Counted from the first letter of the stretch, positions 21,332 through 32,904 are shown. The stretch is 64,000 nucleotides of DNA from Vreelandella lutescens (GCF_014640815.1 NZ_BMHM01000001.1:310001-374000), one strand, 5' to 3'. The notes: generated by a model not told the origin, from the letters alone. A program made the numbers and translations.

Positions 21332-22597
21332 ATGCAGATTATTGCCCAGCACGGCGAAATTTTTATCATCCTTGCCTGTTTGTTTGGTTTCTTCATGGCG
21401 TGGGGTGTGGGTGCTAACGATGTGGCGAACGCCATGGGCACCTCGGTGGGGTCCAAGGCGATCACCATCAAACAAGCCATTATTATCGCGGTCATTTTTG
21501 AGTTTCTAGGCGCGTGGTTGGCCGGTGGTGAAGTGACGGCCACGATTCGCGGCGGGATGCTTGATCCTGTTCTGTTAGAAGCCAATCCGCAGCTGCTGGT
21601 GTACGGCATGCTGTCCGCCCTATTGGCGGCGGCCATCTGGTTGATGATTGCTTCAGCACGGGGCTGGCCCGTGTCCACTACCCACTCCATTGTGGGGGCG
21701 ATTGTGGGCTTTGGGGCCGTAGGTCTTGGCGTTGAAGCGGTGGCATGGAGCCGCGTTGGTACGATTGCCTCTAGCTGGGTTGTTTCCCCGCTGCTGGCCG
21801 GTACCATTGGTTTTGTGCTGTTTAAGTCCGTTCATCACCTGATTTTTGAAAGTAACGATCCCTTTGCGGCGGCCAAGCGATACGTGCCGGGCTATGTGTT
21901 CCTGGTCGGCTTTATTGTCTCCATGGTAACGCTGACCAAAGGCCTGACCCACGTTGGGTTGGATCTCTCTTTCGGCCAAAGCTTCCTGCTGTCGCTTCTG
22001 CTGGGTGTGGCCATCATGGGCTTGGGCGTCGTGATGCAGCGACGTATCAAGTATGAGAAAAACGCCAACGACCACTTTGGCTACGCCAACGTCGAGCGGG
22101 TGTTTGGTGTGCTCATGATCTTCACTGCGTGTGCCATGGCGTTTGCCCATGGTTCTAACGACGTGGCGAACGCCGTGGGCCCATTAGCCGCGGTGATCAG
22201 CGTGGTACGCAGCGAAGGCGTGATTGATAGCGCTGCGCTGGTGCCTTGGTGGGTACTGATTCTAGGCGGTGGTGGCATCGTATTTGGTCTGGTGACTTAC
22301 GGCCACAAAGTGATTGCGACAGTAGGCACCGGCATTACCGAATTGACCCCCAGCCGTGGCTTTGCGGCCACACTGGCGGCAGCCACCACGGTAGTACTGG
22401 CTTCCGGTACCGGCTTGCCGATCTCCACGACGCACACGCTAGTCGGCGCTATTTTGGGTGTTGGTTTAGCGCGGGGTATGGCAGCACTTAACCTACGTGT
22501 CATTGGCACCATTGTGATGTCTTGGCTGATTACGCTGCCAGCGGGTGCTGGTTTGGCGATTCTGTTCTTCTTTATGTTCAAAGGCATGTTTGGCTAA
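21332..22597 (+). CDS. pit: Inorganic phosphate transporter, Pit family
   Basis: A polytopic PiT-family permease (421 residues) with the two inverted signature repeats: GVGANDVANAMGTSVGSKAI near the N-terminus and FAHGSNDVANAVGPLA in the second half. Each is followed by a WPVSTTHS- or LPISTTHT-type motif. It imports metal-phosphate with protons or phosphate with cations. Ribosome binding site AAGGGG precedes the ATG. It forms an operon with the DUF47 gene and ends at a hairpin terminator. Confidence 0.94.
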   Translation: MQIIAQHGEIFIILACLFGFFMAWGVGANDVANAMGTSVGSKAITIKQAIIIAVIFEFLGAWLAGGEVTATIRGGMLDPVLLEANPQLLVYGMLSALLAAAIWLMIASARGWPVSTTHSIVGAIVGFGAVGLGVEAVAWSRVGTIASSWVVSPLLAGTIGFVLFKSVHHLIFESNDPFAAAKRYVPGYVFLVGFIVSMVTLTKGLTHVGLDLSFGQSFLLSLLLGVAIMGLGVVMQRRIKYEKNANDHFGYANVERVFGVLMIFTACAMAFAHGSNDVANAVGPLAAVISVVRSEGVIDSAALVPWWVLILGGGGIVFGLVTYGHKVIATVGTGITELTPSRGFAATLAAATTVVLASGTGLPISTTHTLVGAILGVGLARGMAALNLRVIGTIVMSWLITLPAGAGLAILFFFMFKGMFG

Positions 22598-22629
22598 CCA
22601 ACGCCTGCGGGCTCAGGGTTACCCAGCTT

Positions 22630-22698
22630 AACAGCGGCACTTTCTTTGCAACCGGTCTTGATAGGCGATCGTTGCAATAGAAGGTGCCGCTGTTTTTT
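22630..22698 (+). terminator. Terminator after pit
   Basis: The inverted repeat AACAGCGGCAC (22630-22640) / GTGCCGCTGTT (22684-22694) encloses a further inner pairing TTGCAA-type stem and is followed by TTTT. Confidence 0.8.
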
Positions 22699-22755
22699 AT
22701 GCTCTGTTAAAGTAAGCGTGGTTACTTTCATTCACCTGCTGCCGGAGAGCGGCCC

Positions 22756-24072
22756 TTGGATACTCGGTTCCCCTTTGTTGATTGGTTTCGTAACGCCTCC
22801 CCGTACATTAATGCGCACCGAGGCCGAACCTTTGTCATCTTAATTGAGGGCGAAGCCATGGCGTCTGGGCGAGGGGAGCAGCTCATCCAGGATTTAGCGC
22901 TACTGCATACGCTGGGTGTGCGCTTGGTAGTGGTATTCGGTATTCGCCCCCAGGTGCACGAGGCGCTCACGGCAGCGGGCGTAGAACCCACCCGGGTAGA
23001 TGGCCGCTGGGTGGCCGACCGTGCAGTGATGGCCCACGTTGAGCAGGTAGCGGCGCACCAGCGATTATGGCTGGAAGCCCGGCTTTCCCTGGGGCTGCCT
23101 AGCACGCCGCTGCACGGCGTGGAGCTCAGCGTGATTTCCGGCAACTTGGTCACCGCCAAGCCGCTTGGCGTGCGTGAAGGCGTCGATTTTGACCACAGTG
23201 GCGAAGTGCGCCGGGTGCGCGCTAGCGCCATTGAAGGGCTGCTGGAAAAAGGCTCGCTGGTGTTACTGCCCCCGTTAGGGTTTTCCAGCACCGGAGAAGT
23301 GTTTGATTTAGACGCCTCAGAAGTGGCCCAGCACGCTGCGGTGGCGCTAAAGGCCGATAAGCTGATTCTGCTGGGCGAATCGGAAGGGTTGGAGGATGAA
23401 CAGGGCGCGCTATTGCGCCAGCTTTCCCCCTTTGAGGCCGAGCCACGCTTGCAACATGCCGTGCCGGGCAGCGAATTAGCACGCCATTTAAGTGCTGCCT
23501 GCACCGCTGCACGGGAGGGCGTGGCACGCACTCACTTACTCTCGTGGCGCAACCACGACGCGCTGCTGGGCGAGCTGTTTACCCGCGACGGCGTAGGCAC
23601 CATGATCACCCAGCACCGCTACGAACAGCTGCGCCCTGCCACGCTTAACGATGTAGCGGGGCTACTGGAGCTGCTCGAACCGCTAGAGCGGCGCGGGATG
23701 CTGGTGGCGCGCTCCCGCGAGCGGCTAGAGCACGAAATTGATGATTACATGGTGATTGAGCGTGACGGCATGGTGATCGGCTGCGCGGCGCTGCACGTCT
23801 TCCCAGAGACCACTATCGGTGAGCTCGCCTGCGTGGCGGTGCATGGTAACTACCGAGGGGGAGAGCGGGGCGAGCGCTTGGTCGAAGCCTTGGAACGGCG
23901 CGCCCGCCAGCGCGGGCTTTCCGAAATGTTCGTACTCACCACCCACACCGCCCACTGGTTTGTAGAGCGCGGCTTCCGCGCCGCAAGCCTGGAAGACCTA
24001 CCGCCTTTAAAACGCGAAGCCTATAACCACGCCCGTAAATCTAAGGTGTTAGTGAAAAATTTGGCGGGGTAA
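22756..24072 (+). CDS. argA: Amino-acid N-acetyltransferase (N-acetylglutamate synthase) ArgA
   Basis: It catalyses the first step of arginine synthesis, acetyl-CoA plus glutamate to N-acetylglutamate. An amino-acid-kinase-like N-terminal domain (about 1-285; SPYINAHRGRTFVI, LGVRLVVVFGIRPQVHEAL) is fused to a GNAT domain (about 295-438; RPATLNDVAGLLELLEPLE, ACVAVHGNYRGGERGERLVEAL, FVLTTHTAHWFVERGF). The start appears to be TTG: GGAG lies 8 bases upstream and the first residues align with E. coli ArgA. Length 438 is normal. Confidence 0.94.
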   Translation: MDTRFPFVDWFRNASPYINAHRGRTFVILIEGEAMASGRGEQLIQDLALLHTLGVRLVVVFGIRPQVHEALTAAGVEPTRVDGRWVADRAVMAHVEQVAAHQRLWLEARLSLGLPSTPLHGVELSVISGNLVTAKPLGVREGVDFDHSGEVRRVRASAIEGLLEKGSLVLLPPLGFSSTGEVFDLDASEVAQHAAVALKADKLILLGESEGLEDEQGALLRQLSPFEAEPRLQHAVPGSELARHLSAACTAAREGVARTHLLSWRNHDALLGELFTRDGVGTMITQHRYEQLRPATLNDVAGLLELLEPLERRGMLVARSRERLEHEIDDYMVIERDGMVIGCAALHVFPETTIGELACVAVHGNYRGGERGERLVEALERRARQRGLSEMFVLTTHTAHWFVERGFRAASLEDLPPLKREAYNHARKSKVLVKNLAG

Positions 24073-24112
24073 ACGTTAGTGAGTGGAAAAAGGTGAAGAG
24101 TGAGTGGTAGGT

Positions 24113-24133
24113 TGGGGCGGCCATGCCGCCCCA
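24113..24133. terminator. Hairpin between convergent argA and SDR genes
   Basis: TGGGGCGGC / GCCGCCCCA with a 3-base loop lies between two convergent genes. No clear T-run follows, so a terminator role is only likely. Confidence 0.5.
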
Positions 24134-24142
24134 GAAGGCTGG

Positions 24143-24997
24143 CTAAGTATTGAGAATCACGCCGCCATTTAAGTGCAGTGTTTGGCCACTCATATAAGAC
24201 GACTCTTCGCTGGCCAAATAGACATACGCCGGGCCGATTTCGCTAGGCTGGCCAGGGCGTTTCATCGGCACTTGGTTGCCGAACTCCGCGACTTTATCCT
24301 CTTCAAAACTTGCTGGTATCAGCGGCGTCCAGATAGGCCCTGGGGCCACGGCGTTGACGCGAATCCCACGATCCATCAGCGACATGGCCAACGAACGTAC
24401 TAAGCCCTGAATGGCACCTTTGGTGGCGGTGTAGTCAATCAGCGTGTCGTTGCCCTTGAACGCATTGATGGACGAGGTGGCAATGATTGTATCGCCCTCA
24501 CTCAAATGGGGCAGCGCTGCTTTGGTCAGGTAAAAGTGGCTGAAAATATTGGTTTGGAAGGTGCGCATTAACTGCTCGTCGGGGATCTCGGTAATGTCGT
24601 CCCAGTCGTACTGTTCGGCGGCGTTATGAATCACCATATTGATCTTGCCGAAATGGCTGAGGGTGCGCTTAACAATCTCGCGGCAAAACGCCGGGGCGGC
24701 CACATCGCCTTTCAAGACCAAGCAGCGACGGCCTTCTGCTTCCACTAGCCGCTTGGTTTCCTCGGCGTCTTTGGTCTCTTTGAGATGCACGATCACGCTA
24801 TCCGCCCCTTCGCGGGCGTAGTGCACGGCAACGGCGCGGCCAATACCGCTGTCTCCGCCGGTAATAATGGCCACTTTATCGAGCAGTTTTTCAGCGCCGC
24901 GATAGCTCTCGCGAATGTATTCAGGTGCTGGGCGCATGGCATGTTCATCGCCGGGCTGCTTGTTCTGATGCTGTGGGGGCTGCTGCTGGTCGCTCAT
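24143..24997 (-). CDS. Short-chain dehydrogenase/reductase (YghA/general-stress type)
   Basis: A 284-residue SDR with an extended, Gln/Pro/His-rich N-terminus. It has the NAD(P) motif TGGDSGIG, the NAAEQ variant of NNAG, catalytic Ser in ATSSINAF and YTATKGA (YxxxK), then PGPIWTPLIP. The extended-N SDRs of this shape (YghA, Bacillus GSP39/YdaD) are often stress-induced and oxidise or reduce small alcohols and aldehydes; the true substrate here is unknown. It is divergent from a run of stress-like genes. Confidence 0.85.
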   Translation of the reverse strand: MSDQQQPPQHQNKQPGDEHAMRPAPEYIRESYRGAEKLLDKVAIITGGDSGIGRAVAVHYAREGADSVIVHLKETKDAEETKRLVEAEGRRCLVLKGDVAAPAFCREIVKRTLSHFGKINMVIHNAAEQYDWDDITEIPDEQLMRTFQTNIFSHFYLTKAALPHLSEGDTIIATSSINAFKGNDTLIDYTATKGAIQGLVRSLAMSLMDRGIRVNAVAPGPIWTPLIPASFEEDKVAEFGNQVPMKRPGQPSEIGPAYVYLASEESSYMSGQTLHLNGGVILNT

Positions 24998-25367
24998 GTG
25001 CGGTCACTCCTTTGTGTGCACGAATCGCTTAGTGAATAGGCAGGGCGGCCCGGTTCCTCGGGTGGCTGGCTGCCTAGCGTTGCGCCTTTAACGTAGACCA
25101 AAGGTGAAGGGTAAGGCAAATAAAGCGGGCACATCCGTTATCTGGAATAGTAAGAATTAATAAAGGCTATTTAAATAGAATATAAATAGGAGTTTATTCA
25201 TTTTTGTTTTTTTAACTGGTTGTTATCAGTGTTTTATTTACACTGTAAGGCCGTCATGATGATGTTAGGGTGATTGCTTTCCATGGCAATCGCCCTGGCA
25301 GCAGCTATAGTAAGTGAGGCTTCACCCCAGTGACGATCTTGATAACCACCAAGGAGTAGGAGGTATT
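24998..25367. other. AT-rich intergenic region between SDR and small stress gene
   Basis: About 370 bases without a gene. The middle (25130-25250) is very AT-rich and contains a CAGTG/CACTG inverted repeat (25228-25246). The right end holds the promoter-like element described separately at 25283-25325. No structured RNA was recognised. Confidence 0.5.
25283..25325 (+). promoter_or_regulatory. Candidate stress promoter, copy 1
   Basis: ATGGCA, 16 bases, CTATAGT (25305-25311), 3 bases, TGAGGCTTCAC (25315-25325). The same arrangement recurs upstream of the gene at 25701 (25637-25681). CTATAGT resembles a sigma-S -10 element. The assignment rests only on the repetition and position. Confidence 0.45.
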
Positions 25368-25502
25368 ATGTCCCCTGATAAAAATGGCCAGAAAAAAGAC
25401 CAGCGCGATGACCATCATGACGATGCAAATCCAATGCCCGACACACACCACGTTAACCGTGATGCGGACAAGAAATCGGATAAAAAGTCAGATAAGAAAT
25501 AA
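25368..25502 (+). CDS. Small highly hydrophilic protein (44 residues)
   Basis: The ATG is preceded by a very strong AGGAGTAGGAGGT ribosome binding site and the frame ends just before a perfect terminator, so this short gene is credible. The product is almost entirely charged or polar: MSPDKNGQKKDQRDDHHDDA then a His/Asp segment and a Lys/Ser/Asp repeat at the C-terminus (DKKSDKKSDKK). It has no hydrophobic core and is probably disordered. I do not recognise a family. Its neighbourhood and promoter suggest stress or desiccation/osmotic expression, which is inference. Confidence 0.7.
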   Translation: MSPDKNGQKKDQRDDHHDDANPMPDTHHVNRDADKKSDKKSDKK

Positions 25503-25519
25503 TTAAGTGAACCTTAGCT

Positions 25520-25552
25520 AAAGGCGCTATTGAATAGCGCCTTTTTGTTTTT
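25520..25552 (+). terminator. Terminator after the small hydrophilic gene
   Basis: AAAGGCGCTAT / ATAGCGCCTTT hairpin with a short TGA loop, followed by TTGTTTTTT. Confidence 0.9.
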
Positions 25553-25636
25553 TGATAGTGAGGTTTATATAGTTTTGAGTCGGGTTTTAATGTTTATTCA
25601 AGTTGTCGGTGCTATTTATTAATTCGGTCGTTTTAA

Positions 25637-25681
25637 ATGGAAAGCTAGCGCATGCTCGCTATAGTTCTGATGAGGTTTCAC
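25637..25681 (+). promoter_or_regulatory. Candidate stress promoter, copy 2
   Basis: ATGGAA, 16 bases, CTATAGT (25659-25665), 5 bases, TGAGGTTTCAC (25671-25681), just upstream of the gene at 25701. It mirrors the element at 25283-25325 with identical distance between ATGG and CTATAGT. Confidence 0.45.
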
Positions 25682-25700
25682 TGACACGGAGAACGTCACC

Positions 25701-26183
25701 ATGAATGATCAAGGACCGCATCACGATACCACTGACCATCACACCGGACACCACCAAACCGACTACGAAACGATGAAACAAAAAGGTCAGCAAAGCGCTG
25801 ACGAGATAAAAGACGCCGCTCGCGAACAGGCTGAAAGCGTGTTTGAACGCCAGCGTGACAACGCCGCCAATCACACTCATACCCTGGGTACCGTACTAAA
25901 TAACGCAGCGGATGAGTTTGACCGTCAGCAGCAACCCTTTTGTTCGGAACAGGCCAGAAAACTGGCGGGCCACACCGAGCGTTTATCTCAACATATGCGG
26001 GATAAAGACCTGCACAGCCTCTGCCGCTCAGTGGAAGACTATGGCCGCCGCGAACCCGCCATGTTTATTGGCGGTGCCATTGCCGCTGGCTTTTTGGTCA
26101 CGCGCTTTCTGCGCAGCTCCCCGGTGAACGCGCCTGAGCCTGCTGCATCTTCTGAACCCCATGTTCCCGGCCAAGCGCTTTAA
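25701..26183 (+). CDS. His-rich, single-membrane-helix protein of unknown function (DUF883-like layout)
   Basis: This 160-residue protein has a His/Asp/Thr-rich N-terminus (residues 1-25), a long amphipathic helical region (about 30-125: MKQKGQQSADEIKDAAREQA, AADEFDRQQQPFCSEQARKL) and one hydrophobic segment near residues 130-148 (AMFIGGAIAAGFLVTRFL). The tail is Pro/Ala-rich. The order (helix, then a glycine-rich membrane helix ending in RFLR) resembles ElaB/YqjD/DUF883 proteins, which tether to the inner membrane in stationary phase. I cannot assign the family firmly. It leads a three-gene run. Confidence 0.7.
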   Translation: MNDQGPHHDTTDHHTGHHQTDYETMKQKGQQSADEIKDAAREQAESVFERQRDNAANHTHTLGTVLNNAADEFDRQQQPFCSEQARKLAGHTERLSQHMRDKDLHSLCRSVEDYGRREPAMFIGGAIAAGFLVTRFLRSSPVNAPEPAASSEPHVPGQAL

Positions 26184-26241
26184 ACAACCCTTCTAACCAA
26201 GCGCTTACATCACTCTTCATGCAGGAAGCGGGAGATTAAGA

Positions 26242-26661
26242 ATGGAATCAGATAGCCAAAAGAGCAGCTCAGTAGGCACGCTGCTATCCACGTTACTCAA
26301 CGAAGTGACCGCCCTGGTACGCGGCGAGGCAGCGCTCGCCAAAGCCGAAATGTCGGAAAAAACCCACCAAGCGATGGTGAGCGTTGGGGCCATTGCCACG
26401 GCGGGGGCCGTGCTGTTCGGCGGTTTTTTAACCCTGCTGGCAGCACTGGTGATGCTGTTAAATGAAGTGCTGCCCCCTGAAACGCGGCCCTGGTTATCGA
26501 CCGTGGTGGTGGGGGCGGCGGTGACGCTGATTGGCGTAGTGATGCTCAAGGCTGGGTTAAAGAGCCTAAACGCCCAAGGACTGATGCCGAACCGCACCAT
26601 GAATAGCCTGCGCACTGATAAAGCGATGGCCAAGCAGCACATCAAGGAGGAAGTGAAATGA
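26242..26661 (+). CDS. Phage holin family / DUF1469-type membrane protein
   Basis: A 139-residue protein with an N-terminal amphipathic helix rich in Ala/Glu (LLSTLLNEVTALVRGEAALAKAEM) followed by two membrane helices (about 55-80 and 90-112). This is the usual shape of the YqjE/Holin-X (DUF1469) family. These are inner-membrane stress proteins that sit next to DUF883- and DUF3618-type genes, as here. Despite the family name there is no sign of a prophage. The stop overlaps the start of the next gene. Confidence 0.8.
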   Translation: MESDSQKSSSVGTLLSTLLNEVTALVRGEAALAKAEMSEKTHQAMVSVGAIATAGAVLFGGFLTLLAALVMLLNEVLPPETRPWLSTVVVGAAVTLIGVVMLKAGLKSLNAQGLMPNRTMNSLRTDKAMAKQHIKEEVK

Positions 26662-27677
26662 GCGAGCACGAACATTCGCACAGCCAGGCACAGCGTGATC
26701 CGGACGAGATCGAAAAAGAGATTCATCAATCTCGCGAGCGGCTAGACGCCACGTTACATCAAATCGAAGAGCGCTTTTCGCCAGAGCAGTGGCTGCACAG
26801 CACTTACGACTACCTGCGCCACGGCGGAGCCAACGAGTTTTTTGCCAACCTAGGCACCACCGTAAAGCAAAACCCGGTGCCGACGCTGCTGACCGGCGCA
26901 GGGCTTGGCTGGTTAATGCTCAGCCAAAGTCAGCCGCAAAGCGGCCATGCCCACGGCCCTACTCACGGCTATGCCACCGATGTGCATGTCACGCCACCGC
27001 ATCCTGATGAAGTGATGTACCCATCTCGTTTTAGTGCCGGGCAACACGACCCGCGTAGTGATGCGAGCAACCATGGTCACAGCATCACAGAGCGCGCCCG
27101 TCACATTAGCCATACTGCCCAAGGGGCCGCGCACCACGTGGGCGAAACAGCCCATCAAATGGGAGGTCGTATGCACGATTCCATGTCCCATGCCCAGCAG
27201 GGGGTTCATGACCGGATGGACCACATGAAAGAGCGCGCCCATCAAGCCAGCGACCGCTCCGCCGATTTTATTCAAGACCACCCGCTAGTGGTTGGCGCAC
27301 TAGGGTTTGCCCTGGGGGCAGCGCTTGCCAGCATGAGCGCTATCACGCGTAAAGAGAACGAAACCCTGGGCGAGTACCGCAACCAAGCCGTGGATCAGGC
27401 GACCAAAATGGGCGAGGCGGAAGTGGATAAAGCGCAGCACGCGATTCACGACAAAGCGGAATCGGTCAAACAGCACGCCCACGAACAGCGCGAGCATCAT
27501 CAGCATGAGCACGATAACCCCACTCAACATAACGCCACAGGGTTAGCGGGCTCTAACACGCCGTCGGGCAATACTCAGGGCGTAGGCACCAACACGACCA
27601 CCAGTGACAATCCCGCCACACCCGGGGCGAGCATCCCCTCGCACACCTCGGAAACACGCAAACCGCCGCTGCCATAG
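26658..27677 (+). CDS. DUF3618-domain, His-rich membrane protein
   Basis: The N-terminus (residues 10-55; RDPDEIEKEIHQSRERLDATLHQIEERFSP pattern) is the DUF3618 signature. A hydrophobic stretch near residues 215-232 (PLVVGALGFALGAALASM) is the only clear membrane helix. Most of the rest is His/Gln/Ala-rich and likely disordered, ending in a Thr/Asn/Pro tail. The function of DUF3618 proteins is not known; they co-occur with DUF1469 genes. The start is coupled to the previous stop (ATGA) with AAGGAGG upstream. Confidence 0.78.
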   Translation: MSEHEHSHSQAQRDPDEIEKEIHQSRERLDATLHQIEERFSPEQWLHSTYDYLRHGGANEFFANLGTTVKQNPVPTLLTGAGLGWLMLSQSQPQSGHAHGPTHGYATDVHVTPPHPDEVMYPSRFSAGQHDPRSDASNHGHSITERARHISHTAQGAAHHVGETAHQMGGRMHDSMSHAQQGVHDRMDHMKERAHQASDRSADFIQDHPLVVGALGFALGAALASMSAITRKENETLGEYRNQAVDQATKMGEAEVDKAQHAIHDKAESVKQHAHEQREHHQHEHDNPTQHNATGLAGSNTPSGNTQGVGTNTTTSDNPATPGASIPSHTSETRKPPLP

Positions 27678-27722
27678 CGGTTACTCCTGCTCATTCGCCC
27701 GTTTCTCTCATCACCCATGCCA

Positions 27723-27749
27723 CGGCGCTACTTCTTGTAGCGCCGTTTT
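27723..27749 (+). terminator. Terminator of the DUF3618 operon
   Basis: Stem CGGCGCTA (27723-27730) / TAGCGCCG (27738-27745) with loop CTTCTTG and a following TTTTA. The right half overlaps the duplicated xseA 3' end described at 27731. Confidence 0.75.
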
Positions 27750-27766
27750 ACTTCGACGTTGAGGCG
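27731..27766. repeat. 36-bp direct repeat, distal copy of the xseA 3' end
   Basis: These 36 bases are identical to 28172-28207, which is the last coding part of xseA. Read on the minus strand this copy would encode RLNVEVKRRYKK and then a TAG stop. It marks the left edge of a 441-bp insertion that carries the HipB-like gene. Confidence 0.9.
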
Positions 27767-27779
27767 AAGCTTTATAAGA

Positions 27780-28031
27780 CTACCAGCGATTAAACGGATT
27801 TTTACGCTGAACCACGACCTCTAAGCCCATCAAGTCGAGTGTATCGAGCACCTTCTGCAGTTGAAGTGTAGGCTTGCCGCGCTCCAGGTCGACAATAAAA
27901 CGGTTGCCGGTACCGGCAAGGCCTGCCACGTCGCTTTGCAGTAGCGCTTGGGATTGGCGCACCTGTTTTATCAGCGCGCCGAGTTCTTGTGAGGTGCGTA
28001 CTAGGGTCGCAGGAGGAGTTGAAGTCGCCAT
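27780..28031 (-). CDS. HipB-like helix-turn-helix regulator (orphan antitoxin type)
   Basis: An 83-residue Cro/C1-type HTH protein (ELGALIKQVRQSQALLQSDVA, then FIVDLERGKPTLQLQKVLDTLDLMGL). It matches HipB-type antitoxins in size and layout and even in ending with tryptophan (NPFNRW). The ATG has AGAGG upstream. No hipA toxin lies beside it: downstream comes only a terminator and the DUF3618 gene. Three copies of an inverted repeat upstream suggest autoregulation. It sits inside a small insertion flanked by direct repeats of the xseA end. Confidence 0.82.
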   Translation of the reverse strand: MATSTPPATLVRTSQELGALIKQVRQSQALLQSDVAGLAGTGNRFIVDLERGKPTLQLQKVLDTLDLMGLEVVVQRKNPFNRW

Positions 28032-28050
28032 TGCGAGTGCCTCTCATAAA

Positions 28051-28164
28051 TTACCGTTCGGTAAGAATAGCCGAAAGGCAATGACCTTGCTGGCAAAATA
28101 TTCCCGAACGGTAATTTTTTGCTATCTCTGTATTTAAAGGCGTCTAATGATTACCGAGCGGTAA
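28051..28164. promoter_or_regulatory. Three palindromic operators of the HipB-like protein
   Basis: TTACCGTTCGGTAA at 28051-28064, TTCCCGAACGGTAA at 28101-28114 (one mismatch) and TTACCGAGCGGTAA at 28151-28164. All fit TTACCGNNCGGTAA and start exactly 50 bp apart, about five helical turns. They fill the control region upstream of the HipB-like gene, so they are probably its binding sites. Confidence 0.75.
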
Positions 28165-28165
28165 T

Positions 28166-31211
<3,046 letters not shown>

Positions 31212-31229
31212 CCAGCGCATTAAGTTACA

Positions 31230-31262
31230 CGGCGGCGGGCATTGCCCCGCCGCTTGCTTTTT
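31230..31262 (+). terminator. Hairpin between guaB and guaA
   Basis: CGGCGGG / CCCCGCCG stem followed by CTTGCTTTTT. It may attenuate read-through into guaA or simply end guaB transcripts. Confidence 0.6.
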
Positions 31263-31300
31263 AGCCAATGCGGCCCGTTCCGCGTTATAGAGGCTCCGCC

Positions 31301-32878
31301 ATGAGTGACATTCACGCCCATAAGATCCTGATTCTCGACTTCGGCTCCCAGTACACCCAGCTGATCGCCCGCCGGGTTCGCGAAATCGGCGTATTCTCTG
31401 AAATCCGCGCCTTCGATATCACCGAAGAAGAGATTCGCGAATACAACCCCAACGGCATCATCCTGGCCGGTGGCCCGGAATCCGTCACCGAGCTGGATTC
31501 CCCCCGCGCCCCGCAGTGCGTGTTCGAAATGGGCCTGCCGGTGTTTGGTATCTGCTACGGCATGCAAACCATGGCCGAGCAGCTGGGCGGCAAGGTAGAA
31601 GGCTCCAACCAGCGTGAGTTTGGCTACGCCCAGATTCAAATCGACGCCGAAACTGCACTGTTCAAAGACATCAAAGACCACGTAGACGCCGCCACCGGCA
31701 ACGCGCTGCTGGATGTATGGATGAGCCACGGCGATAAAGTCGCCAAAGCCCCCGACACCTTCACCGTGACCGCCTCTACCCCAAGCTGCCCGATTGCGGC
31801 CATGGCCTGGGAAGAGAAGCAGTTCTACGGCGTACAGTTCCACCCGGAAGTAACCCACACCCTACAAGGCCAGCGGATTCTCGAGCACTTCGTGCTGGAT
31901 ATCTGTAAAGCCGAGAAGCTGTGGACGCCCGCGCAAATCATCGAAGACCAAGTACAGCGCGTACGCGAGCAAGTAGGCGACCGCCACGTACTGCTGGGCC
32001 TTTCCGGCGGTGTCGACTCTTCTGTTGTGGCCGCGCTGCTGCACAAAGCGATTGGCGACCAGCTGACCTGCGTGTTCGTCGATAACGGCCTGCTGCGTAA
32101 GAACGAAGGCGACCAAGTGATGGAAACCTTCGCCAAGCACATGGGCGTAAAGGTAATTCGCGTAGACGCCGAAGAGCTGTTCCTCGGCAAGCTGGAAGGC
32201 GAGAAAGACCCGGAAGCCAAGCGCAAAATCATCGGCAACACCTTTATCGACGTGTTCGATGAAGAAGCCAGTAAAATTGAAGGCGTGGAGTTCCTGGCCC
32301 AGGGCACCATCTACCCAGACGTGATCGAATCCGCCGCCTCGAAAACCGGCAAAGCGCACGTGATCAAATCCCACCACAACGTGGGTGGCCTGCCGGAAAC
32401 CATGAAGCTCAAGCTGGTCGAGCCGCTGCGCGAACTGTTTAAAGACGAAGTGCGCAAACTCGGCCTAGAACTCGGCCTGCCCTACGATATGGTCTACCGC
32501 CACCCGTTCCCTGGCCCCGGCCTGGGCGTGCGGATTCTCGGCGAAGTGAAGAAAGAGTACGCCGACATTCTGCGCGATGCGGATGCCATCTACATCGAAG
32601 AACTGCGCGCCGCCGGTTGGTACGAAAAAACCAGCCAAGCCTTCGCCGTGTTCCTGCCGGTGAAATCGGTAGGCGTCGTAGGCGACGGCCGCCGCTACGA
32701 ATGGGTCATCGCGCTACGCGCCGTCGAAACCATCGACTTCATGACCGCCCGCTGGGCGCACCTGCCCTACGAGCTGCTGGAGAAGGTTTCCAACCGAATT
32801 ATCAATGAGTTGGAAGGCGTTTCGCGGGTGACCTATGATGTGAGCAGCAAGCCGCCTGCTACGATTGAGTGGGAGTGA
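31301..32878 (+). CDS. guaA: GMP synthase (glutamine-hydrolysing)
   Basis: It converts XMP to GMP using glutamine and ATP. From the ATG at [20 protein letters not shown] it has 525 residues, the same length as E. coli GuaA. The class I amidotransferase domain has the Cys nucleophile in GICYGMQ and His/Glu in FHPEVTHT. The PP-loop ATPase motif is LSGGVDSS, and the C-terminal dimerisation domain ends ATIEWE. The 3' end of guaA is a known hotspot for genomic islands, and an AT-rich cluster begins right after it here. Confidence 0.97.
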   Translation: MSDIHAHKILILDFGSQYTQLIARRVREIGVFSEIRAFDITEEEIREYNPNGIILAGGPESVTELDSPRAPQCVFEMGLPVFGICYGMQTMAEQLGGKVEGSNQREFGYAQIQIDAETALFKDIKDHVDAATGNALLDVWMSHGDKVAKAPDTFTVTASTPSCPIAAMAWEEKQFYGVQFHPEVTHTLQGQRILEHFVLDICKAEKLWTPAQIIEDQVQRVREQVGDRHVLLGLSGGVDSSVVAALLHKAIGDQLTCVFVDNGLLRKNEGDQVMETFAKHMGVKVIRVDAEELFLGKLEGEKDPEAKRKIIGNTFIDVFDEEASKIEGVEFLAQGTIYPDVIESAASKTGKAHVIKSHHNVGGLPETMKLKLVEPLRELFKDEVRKLGLELGLPYDMVYRHPFPGPGLGVRILGEVKKEYADILRDADAIYIEELRAAGWYEKTSQAFAVFLPVKSVGVVGDGRRYEWVIALRAVETIDFMTARWAHLPYELLEKVSNRIINELEGVSRVTYDVSSKPPATIEWE

Positions 32879-32904
32879 TTTTTCCCAGTTAGATGCTTTT
32901 ATAG

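Noticed and set aside
26242..26661. Prophage, because of the holin-family protein
   Set aside because: DUF1469 proteins are chromosomal stress proteins; no phage structural, lysis or integrase genes are nearby.
27678..27779. A hipA toxin next to the HipB-like gene
   Set aside because: Only about 100 bases lie before the DUF3618 stop, with a terminator and the repeat; there is no room or sequence for hipA.
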